17,819 nucleotides of DNA from the NCBI GenBank assembly GCA_003647435.1, contig QMMV01000006.1, positions 1 to 17,819 on the forward strand. The letters are read 5' to 3'. The stretch is from Deltaproteobacteria bacterium (GTDB taxonomy: Bacteria > Desulfobacterota > Desulfobacteria > Desulfobacterales > C00003060). Under the pieces are notes generated by a model. That model saw only the letters and a list, made by a program, of their open reading frames with translations, ran no database searches and was not told the origin of the DNA. Below are positions 7,601-15,805 of the stretch, in pieces (position 1 is the first letter of the stretch; every line of letters starts with the position of its first letter). A program made the position numbers and the translations under genes.

Positions 7601-9087
7601 GCAGGAGATAGGATGTTGTTCGATGACAGCATCAGCACGCGGGATTCAATTTGTGCCTCTATTGAAAGGGGCACATGGACCGCCATTTGATCTCCATCGA
7701 AATCAGCATTAAAAGCAGTACAAACCAATGGGTGAAGCTGAATCGCTTTGCCCTCTATCAGGATCGGCTCGAATGCCTGCATCCCAAGACGATGCAATGT
7801 CGGAGCACGGTTGAGGATCACAGGATATTCTTTGACCACTTCATCCAGAGTGTCCCAAACTTCAGGAGTCTCCCGCTCCACCAGCTTCTTGGCGCTCTTG
7901 ACGGTGCTGACCAGGCCTTTTTGTTCGAGCCTGTAAAAGACAAACGGTTTGAAGAGCTCCAAGGCCATCTTCTTGGGCAAACCGCACTGGTGAAGACGCA
8001 AGTTCGGCCCTATGACGATTACGCTGCGCCCTGAATAGTCAACTCGCTTGCCCAGTAGATTTTGGCGGAAGCGCCCCTGTTTACCTCTCAAGGCATCGCT
8101 CAACGATTTCAGCGGCCGCCCGTTCTGTCCTGTCACAACCCGACCGTGGCGGCCATTGTCAAAGAGAACGTCTGCAGCCTCCTGCAGCATCCTCTTTTCA
8201 TTCCGTATGATAATGTCGGGGGCACGCAGTTCCAGAAGTCGCTTCAACCGGTTGTTACGATTAATTACTCTTCGATACAGATCATTTAGGTCAGATGTTG
8301 CAAATCGCCCCCCCTCCAGGGGTACAAGAGGCCTTAAATCGGGCGGCAAAACAGGGATCACATCCATGATCATCCATTCAGGACGATTACGTGAGTGCCG
8401 AAATGCCTCAACGATCCTAAGTTGCTTGGACAGCTTCTTACGCTTGGCATCAGAGCCTGTGGCCAGGATTGCAGCTCGCAACCTCTTAAATTCTTCATCC
8501 AGATCGAGATTTTCAAGAAGAACCTTGATGGCTTCAGCGCCGATACCAGCCTTGAACCTGTCCCCATATTTTTCTACAACCTCCCTGTACCTTTCGTCTG
8601 AAAGGAGCTGACGCGGGGCGAGACCCGTATCGCCCGGATCAATGACAATATAGGAGTCAAAATAGAGCACTTTCTCCAACTCCTTCATAGTCAGCTCCAG
8701 GAGGTTTCCTATCTTGCTGGGCAGGCTTCTCAGAAACCATATGTGGGCAATCGGGCTGGCCAGTTCAATGTGACCCATTCGTTCCCGGCGCACCTTGGAC
8801 TGAATAACCTCGACCCCGCATTTTTCACACACGACCCCACGGTGCTTCATCCTCTTATACTTACCGCAGTTGCATTCATAATCCTTCGTAGGGCCAAATA
8901 TCCTGGCACAGAAAAGCCCGTCCCGTTCAGGTTTAAATGTCCGATAGTTAATAGTTTCCGGCTTTTTGATCTCTCCATGAGACCATTCCCGGATCTTTTC
9001 AGGGGATGCCAGAGAGATCCTGACCGCAGTGTAATTCAAAGGGTCTTTCGGCTTTGCAAAAAAGCTGTATAGTTCTTCCAATGGCAC
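4609..9087 (-). CDS. rpoC: RNA polymerase beta' subunit with an inserted parvulin-like domain
   Basis: This is the catalytic beta' subunit. In order it carries the N-terminal zinc site (C72, C74, C87, C90), the active-site NADFDGD (460-466, three Mg-binding Asp), the GARGS segment, the bridge-helix region ([20 protein letters not shown]), the second zinc site (C910, C984, C991, C994), the trigger loop (TMRTFHIGG) with an SI3-type insertion after it, and a conserved C-terminal [17 protein letters not shown]. At 1492 residues it is longer than E. coli (1407), partly from a roughly 100-residue insert at about 574-674 (listed separately). The coordinates use a GTG start at 9085-9087. The TTG at 9079-9081 is more likely: AGGAG is only one base from the GTG but seven from the TTG, and the resulting MEELYSFF fits the family start. 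It follows rpoB by nine bases. Confidence 0.97.
   Translation of the reverse strand: [1492 protein letters not shown]
7066..7368 (-). other. Parvulin (PpiC/rotamase)-like domain inserted in RpoC
   Basis: These codons (about 574-674 of RpoC) interrupt the segment that in E. coli runs directly from the MIVP motif to LPYSIVN. They read in parvulin order: strand 1 [13 protein letters not shown], helix [18 protein letters not shown], then RDLGFV, then [13 protein letters not shown], and a final strand [12 protein letters not shown]. The family's strand-1 His (H582), the Asp of the DLG motif (D622) and the last-strand His (H664) are kept. The usual GQMVPEFE segment is rewritten as a stretch around [15 protein letters not shown], so the proline-binding pocket looks altered. 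The frame is open throughout and no intein splice junction residues are seen. By alignment it falls near E. coli beta' residues 584-587, about 60 residues before the rim helices. Assignment is by motif reading only. Confidence 0.85.
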
Positions 9088-9096
9088 TCTCCTTTA

Positions 9097-12000
9097 CTAA
9101 GCTTCCTTTTTGTTTTCAAGAAGCTCGATATCGAGGCCTAATGCCTGCAGCTCCTTGACCAACACATTAAACGACTCGGGCATGCCGGCCTCGAGCACAT
9201 TCTCTCCTTTGACAATCTTTTCATACATACGCGTCCTGCCGGCCATATCGTCCGACTTGACCGTTAAGAACTCCTGAAGAGCATAGGCGGCGCCATAAGC
9301 CTCTATTGCCCAGACCTCCATTTCCCCCAATCGCTGTCCGCCGAACTGCGCTTTTCCGCCCAGTGGCTGCTGAGTTACAAGCGAGTAAGGGCCAATAGAG
9401 CGGGCATGTATCTTGTCATCGACCAGGTGGTGCAGTTTTAACATGTACATGATACCGACTGTCACATTTTGGGCAAATGGTTCACCTGTACGGCCGTCAT
9501 AAAGTGTGACCTGCCCCCGAAGAGGATAGCCAGCGCTCCCTAACAAGTCCTTAATTGCGGACTCTTTGGCTCCGTCAAAAACCGGAGTAGCCACATACAT
9601 CCCGTCCCGATAACGCCTGGCAAAGGCCAATAGTTCTTTCTCATCTAAGCTGTCAATCTCGGCCTTCTCGGAAGCCGAAGAAAAAATTGCTTTTAACCTC
9701 GTCCTTAACGCCTCGCGATTTTCGGCGCGGATCAGTTCGTTGATCTGATCAGCCAGTCCTTTCGCGGCCCATCCTAAGTGAGTCTCCAGAACCTGTCCCA
9801 CATTCATCCTGGACGGCACGCCCAGCGGGTTCAATACCATGTCTACAGGGGTTCCGTCTTCAAAATAAGGCATATCTTCCTGCGGCAGTATGCAGGAGAC
9901 CACTCCTTTGTTCCCGTGCCTGCCGGCCATCTTGTCACCAACAGACAGGTTTCGTTTCACGGCCACATAGACCTTAACCATCTTGATAATGCCGGGCAGG
10001 AGCTCATCCCCACCTTTATACCGGCTCAACCGTCGCTCAAAACGCTCGCGTACCTCATCGCGCTGCTCCCGGTAGCGCTGAACGATTTCCCTCACCCGAG
10101 CGGCAACATCGGCATCCTTCAGTTCTATCGAAGCCATGTCGGATATACTCATCTTAGAAAGGGCTTCTGAAGAGATTTCTTTCCCTTTTTTGACAAGGGA
10201 GACCTTCCCCTTCTTAAGAGGAGCTGCACTGGTCTTGCCCGCCAGCAACTCTGTGAGGGTTTCAAGGGCGACCTGCTCAATGATGGCCAGTTCATCATCC
10301 CTGTCTTTCTCAAGGGCCTCGATCTCCTGCCTCTCAATGGCTAAGGCGCGTTTATCCTTTTCCACACCCCTTCTGGAAAAAACCTTGGCATCAATGACGG
10401 TACCGCTTATTCCCGGGGGTACACGAAGTGAAGAATCTTTCACATCACCGGCCTTTTCGCCAAAAATAGCCCTGAGCAGTTTTTCCTCAGGAGATAGCTG
10501 GGTCTCGCCCTTAGGAGTAATCTTGCCTACCAGAATGTCTCCCGGTTTGACCTTCGCACCGAGCCGGATAATACCGCTTTCATCCAGGTCCTTTAAGACA
10601 TCTTCCCCCACATTAGGAATGTCACGGGTAATTTCTTCTTGGCCCAATTTGGTATCGCGGGCCACAGCTTCAAATTCTTCAATGTGAACCGAGGTGAAGA
10701 CTCCATCCCTTACCAGGCGTTCACTTACCAGGATAGCGTCCTCAAAGTTGTATCCGCCCCATGGCATGAAGGCAACCATCACGTTCTTTCCCAGGGCAAG
10801 TTCTCCACCCTCTGTGGCCGGGCCATCGGCAATCACCTCGCCAGCCTTAATATGCTCCCCTTTTCTGACAATGGGCCGCTGGTTGAAACAGGTGTTCTGG
10901 TTGGAACGAGTAAATTTTTTCAGGCTATAGATCTTGACCTGCTTGCCGTTTTGACTACCGTCTCTCGTGTGTTTTACTACAATGCGAGTAGCATCTACGT
11001 CCACCACCTCGCCATCGCATTCAGCTACAACAGTTACCCCCGAATCTCTGGCCACTATTCCTTCTAAGCCTGTACCGACAAGGGGAGCACTACTTACCAG
11101 CAAGGGCACAGCCTGCCGTTGCATGTTTGATCCCATAAGCGCCCTGTTGGCATCGTCGTTTTCCAGAAAGGGAATGAGTGATGCCGACACGCTTACGAGC
11201 TGATTAGGAGAAACATCCATGAGCTCGATTTCCTCTCGCTTCGCCATCACGAATTCGCCGCCAACACGCGCTGAAATGAAAGGATTAACAAATCGCCCAC
11301 TCTCGTCCAATAAGGCATTTGCTTGAGCAATCGGATGGTCTTTTTCTTCCAGCGCACTCATAAATTTCACCCTGTCGGTAGCCCGGCCGTTTTCCACCAC
11401 CCTGTAAGGTGTCTCAATAAACCCAAACTTATTCACACGGGCAAATGTGCTCAATGAAACAATCAGCCCAATGTTCGGCCCTTCTGGAGTCTCTATGGGA
11501 CAAATCCGACCGTAATGCGTAGGGTGCACATCTCTGACCTCAAAACCGGCACGTTCTCTTGTCAGTCCACCTGGTCCCAATGCGCTTAACCGTCGTTTAT
11601 GGGTAACTTCCGAAAGTGGGTTGGTCTGGTCCATAAACTGGGAAAGCTGGCTTGTGCCAAAGAACTCTCTGACCACAGCAGTAACGGGTTTGGAATTAAT
11701 CAGGTCATAAGGCATCAGCGCCTCGATCTCTTGCAGGCTCATCCGCTCCTTAATGGCGCGCTCCATTCTTACGAGTCCTATGCGGTATTGGTTTTCGAGG
11801 AGTTCTCCCACGGCTCGGACCCGGCGATTTCCAAGGTGGTCGATATCGTCTGCAGGACCCTGCCTGTCTTTCAAATCAACAAGGGTTTTTGTGGTATACA
11901 GAAGATCCTCCTTCACAAGAGTCCGCACATCACTCGGCACATTTTGGCCGAGCCGGCTATTCATCTTCAAACGGCCCCCCGGCGAAAGGTCATAACTGAA

Positions 12001-13200
12001 AGGACTGAAAAAGAGTTGATGGCACAGCTCCCGTGCAACTTCCACCGTGGGGGGAGTGCTTGGCCGAAGCCGTCTGTAAAGCTCAAGAAGCGCCTCGTCT
12101 TGCGTCTCTACCTTGTCAAGCAGCAAGGTCTTTCGAATAGAATCACTCGTTGTTGCACTATCAATGTAGACCAACTCAAGGGCAGTTATATTAGCAGCCA
12201 AAATCCTTTCGAAAAGGCTTTCATCCAACACCTCATTGTACATGGCTACCACTTCGCCAGTCTCTGGATGAACCAGGGTGCGGGCCAGGATCCTATCTTT
12301 AATATCTTCAAATGTGATAGGTATCCGCTGTACCCCAGCCTCCCGGAGTTGCCGAAGAACCTTTTTTGTAAAACGTTGCCCTTTTTTGGCAATGATATCT
12401 CCGCTTTGTGGGTGTCTGACAGCCACTGATACAGACTGTCCCCGGAGAATCTCCTTATCAAGACTTCTATAAAGACGTTTCCCCTCTATGAAAATCTGCT
12501 CAGTTTGGTAGAAGCAGGTCAAGATATCTTCTCCAGAGTACCCGAAAGCCTTGAGAAGCAAGGTGACTGGAAACTTGCGACGCCTATCAATGCGGGCATA
12601 AACAAAATCCTTTGCATCAATTTCGAGATCGATCCAGGACCCACGTGCCGGAATAATCCTGGCCGAGTAAAGGACCTTGCCGCTTGAATGTGTCTTGCCC
12701 TTGTCGTGATCAAAAAACACCCCAGGTGATCTGTGTAGCTGGCTCACCACAACCCGCTCGGTACCATTAATGATGAATGTCCCTCTCTCTGTCATGAGCG
12801 GAATGGTACCGAAATAGATCTCCTGTTCCTTGATGTCTCGAATATTCTGTACCCCCGTTTCGCTGTCAGTATCGTAGATGACCAGGCGCACAGTGATATA
12901 CATAGGTACGTCATATGTCATCCCTTTATGGAGACATTCATTTTCATCATACTTGACCTCTCCAAGGCGGTAAGAGACAAATTCCAAAGAAGCGCTTCCC
13001 GTAAAGTCGCGTATCGGAAAAACACTGTTAAAGGCCCCCTGGAGACCTATGTTCTCTCGCTTGCCCGGGGCAACATCCCGCTGCAAAAAGCGGGCATAAG
13101 AATTCTTTTGTATTTCAATCAAATTCGGAAAGGGCATAATCTGTGGAATCTTGCTGAAACTTTTTCTTATCCGCTTGTTTGCCAGAAATCTTTCTCCCAT
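9097..13200 (-). CDS. rpoB: RNA polymerase beta subunit
   Basis: Beta forms one pincer of RNA polymerase and contains the rifampicin pocket. With the chosen start it has 1367 residues. Landmarks are SQLHRSPGVFFDHDKGKTHS (about 153-172), the rifampicin region SQLSQFMDQTNPLSEVTHKR (517-536), GPNIGLI, GYNFEDAI, GDKMAGRHGNKGVVS and the C-terminal QRLGEMEVWAIEAYGAAYAL. Q521, D524, H534 and S539, equivalent to E. coli Q513, D516, H526 and S531, are wild type, so rifampicin sensitivity is expected. The frame extends upstream to a GTG at 13257. I prefer the ATG at 13198-13200, which has GGAG five bases upstream and gives MGERFLANKRIRKSF, like relatives. The coiled insertion before GDELLPGI is the normal proteobacterial one. 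rpoC follows after nine bases. Confidence 0.97.
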   Translation of the reverse strand: MGERFLANKRIRKSFSKIPQIMPFPNLIEIQKNSYARFLQRDVAPGKRENIGLQGAFNSVFPIRDFTGSASLEFVSYRLGEVKYDENECLHKGMTYDVPMYITVRLVIYDTDSETGVQNIRDIKEQEIYFGTIPLMTERGTFIINGTERVVVSQLHRSPGVFFDHDKGKTHSSGKVLYSARIIPARGSWIDLEIDAKDFVYARIDRRRKFPVTLLLKAFGYSGEDILTCFYQTEQIFIEGKRLYRSLDKEILRGQSVSVAVRHPQSGDIIAKKGQRFTKKVLRQLREAGVQRIPITFEDIKDRILARTLVHPETGEVVAMYNEVLDESLFERILAANITALELVYIDSATTSDSIRKTLLLDKVETQDEALLELYRRLRPSTPPTVEVARELCHQLFFSPFSYDLSPGGRLKMNSRLGQNVPSDVRTLVKEDLLYTTKTLVDLKDRQGPADDIDHLGNRRVRAVGELLENQYRIGLVRMERAIKERMSLQEIEALMPYDLINSKPVTAVVREFFGTSQLSQFMDQTNPLSEVTHKRRLSALGPGGLTRERAGFEVRDVHPTHYGRICPIETPEGPNIGLIVSLSTFARVNKFGFIETPYRVVENGRATDRVKFMSALEEKDHPIAQANALLDESGRFVNPFISARVGGEFVMAKREEIELMDVSPNQLVSVSASLIPFLENDDANRALMGSNMQRQAVPLLVSSAPLVGTGLEGIVARDSGVTVVAECDGEVVDVDATRIVVKHTRDGSQNGKQVKIYSLKKFTRSNQNTCFNQRPIVRKGEHIKAGEVIADGPATEGGELALGKNVMVAFMPWGGYNFEDAILVSERLVRDGVFTSVHIEEFEAVARDTKLGQEEITRDIPNVGEDVLKDLDESGIIRLGAKVKPGDILVGKITPKGETQLSPEEKLLRAIFGEKAGDVKDSSLRVPPGISGTVIDAKVFSRRGVEKDKRALAIERQEIEALEKDRDDELAIIEQVALETLTELLAGKTSAAPLKKGKVSLVKKGKEISSEALSKMSISDMASIELKDADVAARVREIVQRYREQRDEVRERFERRLSRYKGGDELLPGIIKMVKVYVAVKRNLSVGDKMAGRHGNKGVVSCILPQEDMPYFEDGTPVDMVLNPLGVPSRMNVGQVLETHLGWAAKGLADQINELIRAENREALRTRLKAIFSSASEKAEIDSLDEKELLAFARRYRDGMYVATPVFDGAKESAIKDLLGSAGYPLRGQVTLYDGRTGEPFAQNVTVGIMYMLKLHHLVDDKIHARSIGPYSLVTQQPLGGKAQFGGQRLGEMEVWAIEAYGAAYALQEFLTVKSDDMAGRTRMYEKIVKGENVLEAGMPESFNVLVKELQALGLDIELLENKKEA

Positions 13201-13348
13201 ACGATCTCCATGTTTGTTGTTCGTTAATAGACTTTGATTTTCGCGCATGTCCGGCACTTTGACTCCCAGCTCACTCGCTTCGAGTGCAGAAAGCTAAAAG
13301 AACAAAATGCAACACTTCAGCTCTTTCAGCCCGCTTAGTCTACCGGTA
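13201..13348 (-). promoter_or_regulatory. rplL-rpoB spacer with a small hairpin
   Basis: The 148-base gap between L7/L12 and beta corresponds to the place where E. coli has an attenuator and an RNase III site. Here CACTCG (13272-13277) and CGAGTG (13281-13286) form a six-pair stem with a three-base loop, with no T-run after it on the minus strand. No convincing promoter was seen. An attenuation or processing role is inference from position only. Confidence 0.3.
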
Positions 13349-13732
13349 TTATTTGATTTCAACAGTGGCACCAGCTTCTTCAAGCTGCTTTTTAATCTCT
13401 TCAGCTTCGTCTTTTGAAACCCCTTCCTTGACTGCTCGAGGAGCCTCATCTGCAACTGCCTTGGCTTCCTTCAAACCGAGGCCGGTAATTGCCCTGACCG
13501 CCTTGATAACCTGAATCTTCTTGTCACCCACTGCGCTCAAAATTACATCAAATTCGGTTTTCTCCTCCTCTTCAGGCTTGGCTCCAGCCTGCTCACCTGG
13601 TGCAAACATGGCCACCGGGGCAGCGGCGGACACCCCGAATTTGTCTTCTAAGTCCTTAACAAACTCAGAAAGTTCCAGTACCGACATATTGGAAATAAAT
13701 TCTATGACATCTTCTTTGCTAACCTTAGCCAT
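13349..13732 (-). CDS. rplL: 50S ribosomal protein L7/L12
   Basis: L7/L12 forms the flexible stalk dimers that recruit and activate translational GTPases such as EF-Tu and EF-G. The 127-residue product has the expected layout: an N-terminal dimerisation and L10-binding helix hairpin (about 1-35), an Ala/Gly/Glu-rich hinge (about 36-58) and the globular C-terminal domain starting at TEFDVILSAVGDKKIQVIKA. It includes the conserved GLGLKEAKAVAD segment. The ATG at 13730-13732 has AAGGAGG eight bases upstream. It follows rplJ by 36 bases and is probably co-transcribed and co-regulated with it, though at several copies per ribosome. Confidence 0.98.
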   Translation of the reverse strand: MAKVSKEDVIEFISNMSVLELSEFVKDLEDKFGVSAAAPVAMFAPGEQAGAKPEEEEKTEFDVILSAVGDKKIQVIKAVRAITGLGLKEAKAVADEAPRAVKEGVSKDEAEEIKKQLEEAGATVEIK

Positions 13733-13768
13733 TAGATATTCCTCCTTGTTAATTCGTTTTTCATTGTT

Positions 13769-14290
13769 TTACTCAGGCTGCTTTTTTCCCTTGATGGCCT
13801 GCAAGACAGATAGAAAGTCCCTTGGCACGCCCTTCAAAACCTCAACCAGGGATCTCAGCGGGCCGTTCAGCACCGAAAGCAGCTGTGCTATCAGGGTATC
13901 GCGCGACGGGAGCTTGGCAAGCCGGTTAATTCCTTCCAAATCGATTGCTTTGCCATCTACTATCCCCGCCTTGATCTCCAGTGCTGTATTCTCTTCGCTA
14001 AACTTCGTAACAATCTTGGCAGGAGCAACCAGATCATCGTAACTGATGGCCACAGCAGAGGGTCCGGAAAAATGTTTTTTCAAAAGCATCATGTCCGTTC
14101 CCTCAGACGCTCTCAGCAGAAGTGTGTTTTTTACCACCTGGTATTCGAGAGAAGATTCCCTGAGTTGATTCCGCAAGTTATTCAGGGCGGGCGTATTCAG
14201 CCCCCTAAAATCCGTAAGGATTACGGTTTTAGCTTTTGAAAACTTTTCATGGAGAGCCTTGACCAACTTTTCCTTTTCCGCTTGTCTCAA
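13769..14290 (-). CDS. rplJ: 50S ribosomal protein L10
   Basis: L10 anchors the L7/L12 dimers to 23S rRNA at the stalk base. With bound L12 it typically represses its own mRNA. The 173-residue product begins LRQAEKEKLVKALHEKFSKA, contains the family segment VILTDFRGLN and the QVVKNTLLLRA motif, and ends in a helical tail (PLRSLVEVLKGVPRDFLSVL) that binds L12 dimers. The start is TTG at 14288-14290, with a GGAGGGG purine run about nine bases upstream; no better ATG or GTG is in frame. It follows rplA after a 284-base gap that should hold the regulatory leader. Confidence 0.96.
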   Translation of the reverse strand: MRQAEKEKLVKALHEKFSKAKTVILTDFRGLNTPALNNLRNQLRESSLEYQVVKNTLLLRASEGTDMMLLKKHFSGPSAVAISYDDLVAPAKIVTKFSEENTALEIKAGIVDGKAIDLEGINRLAKLPSRDTLIAQLLSVLNGPLRSLVEVLKGVPRDFLSVLQAIKGKKQPE

Positions 14291-14309
14291 ACTTCGTTAC
14301 CCCTCCTCT

Positions 14310-14420
14310 CTAATGCAGTCAGCGTTCAGCCGCTGTCTATCAGCAAGGCAGAAAAATCCGAGGTGTACCTGCAGCCTTTGACAGGTGTTTTGTCTATGTG
14401 AGCCCGGCGCCAAAACAAAA
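14310..14420 (-). promoter_or_regulatory. Candidate L10 (rplJ) autoregulatory leader
   Basis: The leader transcript contains CAAAGGCTGCAGGT followed by ACACCTCGG, reminiscent of the CAAAGAC..AGG / CCGAGG elements in known L10 leaders. ACCTG and CAGGT (14367-14386) form a stem with the CAAAGG motif in its loop. A second hairpin, CAGCG/CGCTG (14320-14335), lies nearer the start codon. Spacing differs from the textbook consensus, so this is a tentative call based on position and partial motif match. The boundaries are approximate. Confidence 0.45.
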
Positions 14421-14476
14421 CCTACTCTGATGGACCCGCAAGAAGACCTTTGCACAACCCTTTTCCCCTCATTTGC

Positions 14477-14500
14477 ATGGGTGATTCATGAATCGCCCCT
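14477..14500. repeat. Palindromic REP-like element in the rplA-rplJ spacer
   Basis: GATTCATGAATC (14483-14494) is a perfect 12-base palindrome. It is extended by GGGT on one side and GCCC on the other, with one G-U pair. The GGGGCGATTCATGAATC wording on the minus strand looks like a dispersed extragenic palindrome and not a ribosomal-protein binding site. Copy number cannot be judged from one window. Confidence 0.5.
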
Positions 14501-14540
14501 ACTCCCGTGAAAGCCGGGGGAGGATGGAACGCAACGCAGG

Positions 14541-14556
14541 TCCTGCACGAGCAGGA
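14541..14556 (-). promoter_or_regulatory. Hairpin just after rplA
   Basis: TCCTGC and GCAGGA form a six-pair stem around a four-base loop, 18 bases beyond the rplA stop codon. No U-run follows on the minus strand, so it is not a typical terminator. It could protect the upstream mRNA end or mark a processing point. Confidence 0.3.
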
Positions 14557-14574
14557 TTTACCAAGCCGTCATTC

Positions 14575-15279
14575 TTATTTCAGAATAGTCTTTACATAGG
14601 CAGGATCTACCTTGATGCCAGGACCCATGGTCGTTGAAATGGTGATACTTTTTAGATATGTACCTTTACTGCTTGCCGGTTTTAGACGCATAATAGTCTC
14701 AAAAAACGCCGCTACATTCCCCAAGAGTTTATCCACTCCGAACGAGACCTTTCCCACAGGGGCGTGAACAATTCCACCACGCTCCACTCTGAAATCGATC
14801 TTACCTCCTTTCAGCTCTCTAACCGCACGAGCTACATCAAAGGTAACCGTGCCGCTCTTGGCATTCGGCATAAGCCCTCTCGGCCCAAGGATCTTGCCGA
14901 TACGTCCGACTGCACTCATTACGTCCGGTGTGGCAACAGCCTTGTCAAACCCCAACCAGCCGCCTTTTATCTTCTCGACAAGATCATCATTTCCAACAAA
15001 ATCTGCGCCTGCTTCCTTGGCCTCTTTTTCCTTCTCACCCTTTGCAAATACCAGCACCCTGACCTCTTTGCCCGTTCCGTTCGGCAATAACACCGAGCCT
15101 CGGACCATCTGGTCCGCATGCCGGGGGTCTACCCCTAAACGAACCGCCACATCAACTGTTTCAGTAAATTTCACATAAGACGTCTCTATCGCCAATTTCA
15201 GCGCCTCTGCGAAGTCATAGCTTTTCCCGGGGCTAATCTTCTTAGCAGCCGAAATGTATTTCTTTCCTCTTTTTCCCAT
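14575..15279 (-). CDS. rplA: 50S ribosomal protein L1
   Basis: L1 forms the mobile stalk that guides deacylated tRNA out of the E site. In many bacteria it also represses the rplK-rplA mRNA. The 234-residue product matches the family length. Conserved elements include FTETVDVAVRLGVDPRHADQ, RGSVLLPNGTGK, GKILGPRGLMPNAKSGTV and the C-terminal FFETIMRLKPASSKGTYLKS. The ATG at 15277-15279 matches the family start (MGKRGKKY). Its AGGAG lies about 13 bases upstream, further than usual, and an in-frame stop lies just upstream of the ATG. It follows rplK by 53 bases. Confidence 0.98.
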   Translation of the reverse strand: MGKRGKKYISAAKKISPGKSYDFAEALKLAIETSYVKFTETVDVAVRLGVDPRHADQMVRGSVLLPNGTGKEVRVLVFAKGEKEKEAKEAGADFVGNDDLVEKIKGGWLGFDKAVATPDVMSAVGRIGKILGPRGLMPNAKSGTVTFDVARAVRELKGGKIDFRVERGGIVHAPVGKVSFGVDKLLGNVAAFFETIMRLKPASSKGTYLKSITISTTMGPGIKVDPAYVKTILK

Positions 15280-15332
15280 CGTGATTTATGAAGCTCCTTT
15301 CGACGGCCTGTTGCCCAAACAGCCCGTTGAGA

Positions 15333-15755
15333 TTAAACCACTTCGATCCCCATGCTGCGGGCTGTGCCCTCTATGATCTTGCATGCTTTCATCAGATCGT
15401 TGGCATTCAAATCCACAAGTTTCGTTTTTGCAATCTCTTCAATCTGTGCATGTGTCACTTTTCCCACCTTCTCCCTCTTGGGATCAGCCGCTCCCTTAGC
15501 AACCTTGGCCGCTTTTTTCAGCAGAACCGATGCAGGAGGGGTTTTCAGGACAAACGAAAAAGATCTATCCTGATAAACCGTGATCACTACCGGTATGATC
15601 ATTCCCTCCTGGGCAGCAGTTTTAGCATTAAAGGCCTTACAGAACTCCATAATATTAACCCCATGCTGACCAAGGGCCGGCCCAATCGGTGGGGAAGGAT
15701 TAGCTTGTCCAGCCGGAACCTGAAGCTTAATAGAACCTATTATTTTCTTAGCCAT
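15333..15755 (-). CDS. rplK: 50S ribosomal protein L11
   Basis: L11 binds the GTPase-associated region of 23S rRNA, the thiostrepton site, and is needed for RelA sensing of uncharged tRNA. The 140-residue product begins MAKKIIGSIKLQVPAGQANP and has the proline-rich SPPIGPALGQHGVNIMEFCK signature. Its C-terminal rRNA-binding domain contains LKTPPASVLLKKAAK and ends GTARSMGIEVV. The ATG at 15753-15755 has AGGAG eight bases upstream. It lies 50 bases after nusG and pairs with rplA as in most bacteria. Confidence 0.98.
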   Translation of the reverse strand: MAKKIIGSIKLQVPAGQANPSPPIGPALGQHGVNIMEFCKAFNAKTAAQEGMIIPVVITVYQDRSFSFVLKTPPASVLLKKAAKVAKGAADPKREKVGKVTHAQIEEIAKTKLVDLNANDLMKACKIIEGTARSMGIEVV

Positions 15756-15805
15756 GCAGTTTACTCCTGTTACCGTTTACAGTGTTTCCAATTTCAAATT
15801 TACTC

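Noticed and set aside
11599..12429. A 276-codon open frame on the plus strand inside rpoB.
   Set aside because: It lies antisense to conserved RpoB codons and resembles no protein family I recognise. It is a shadow frame.
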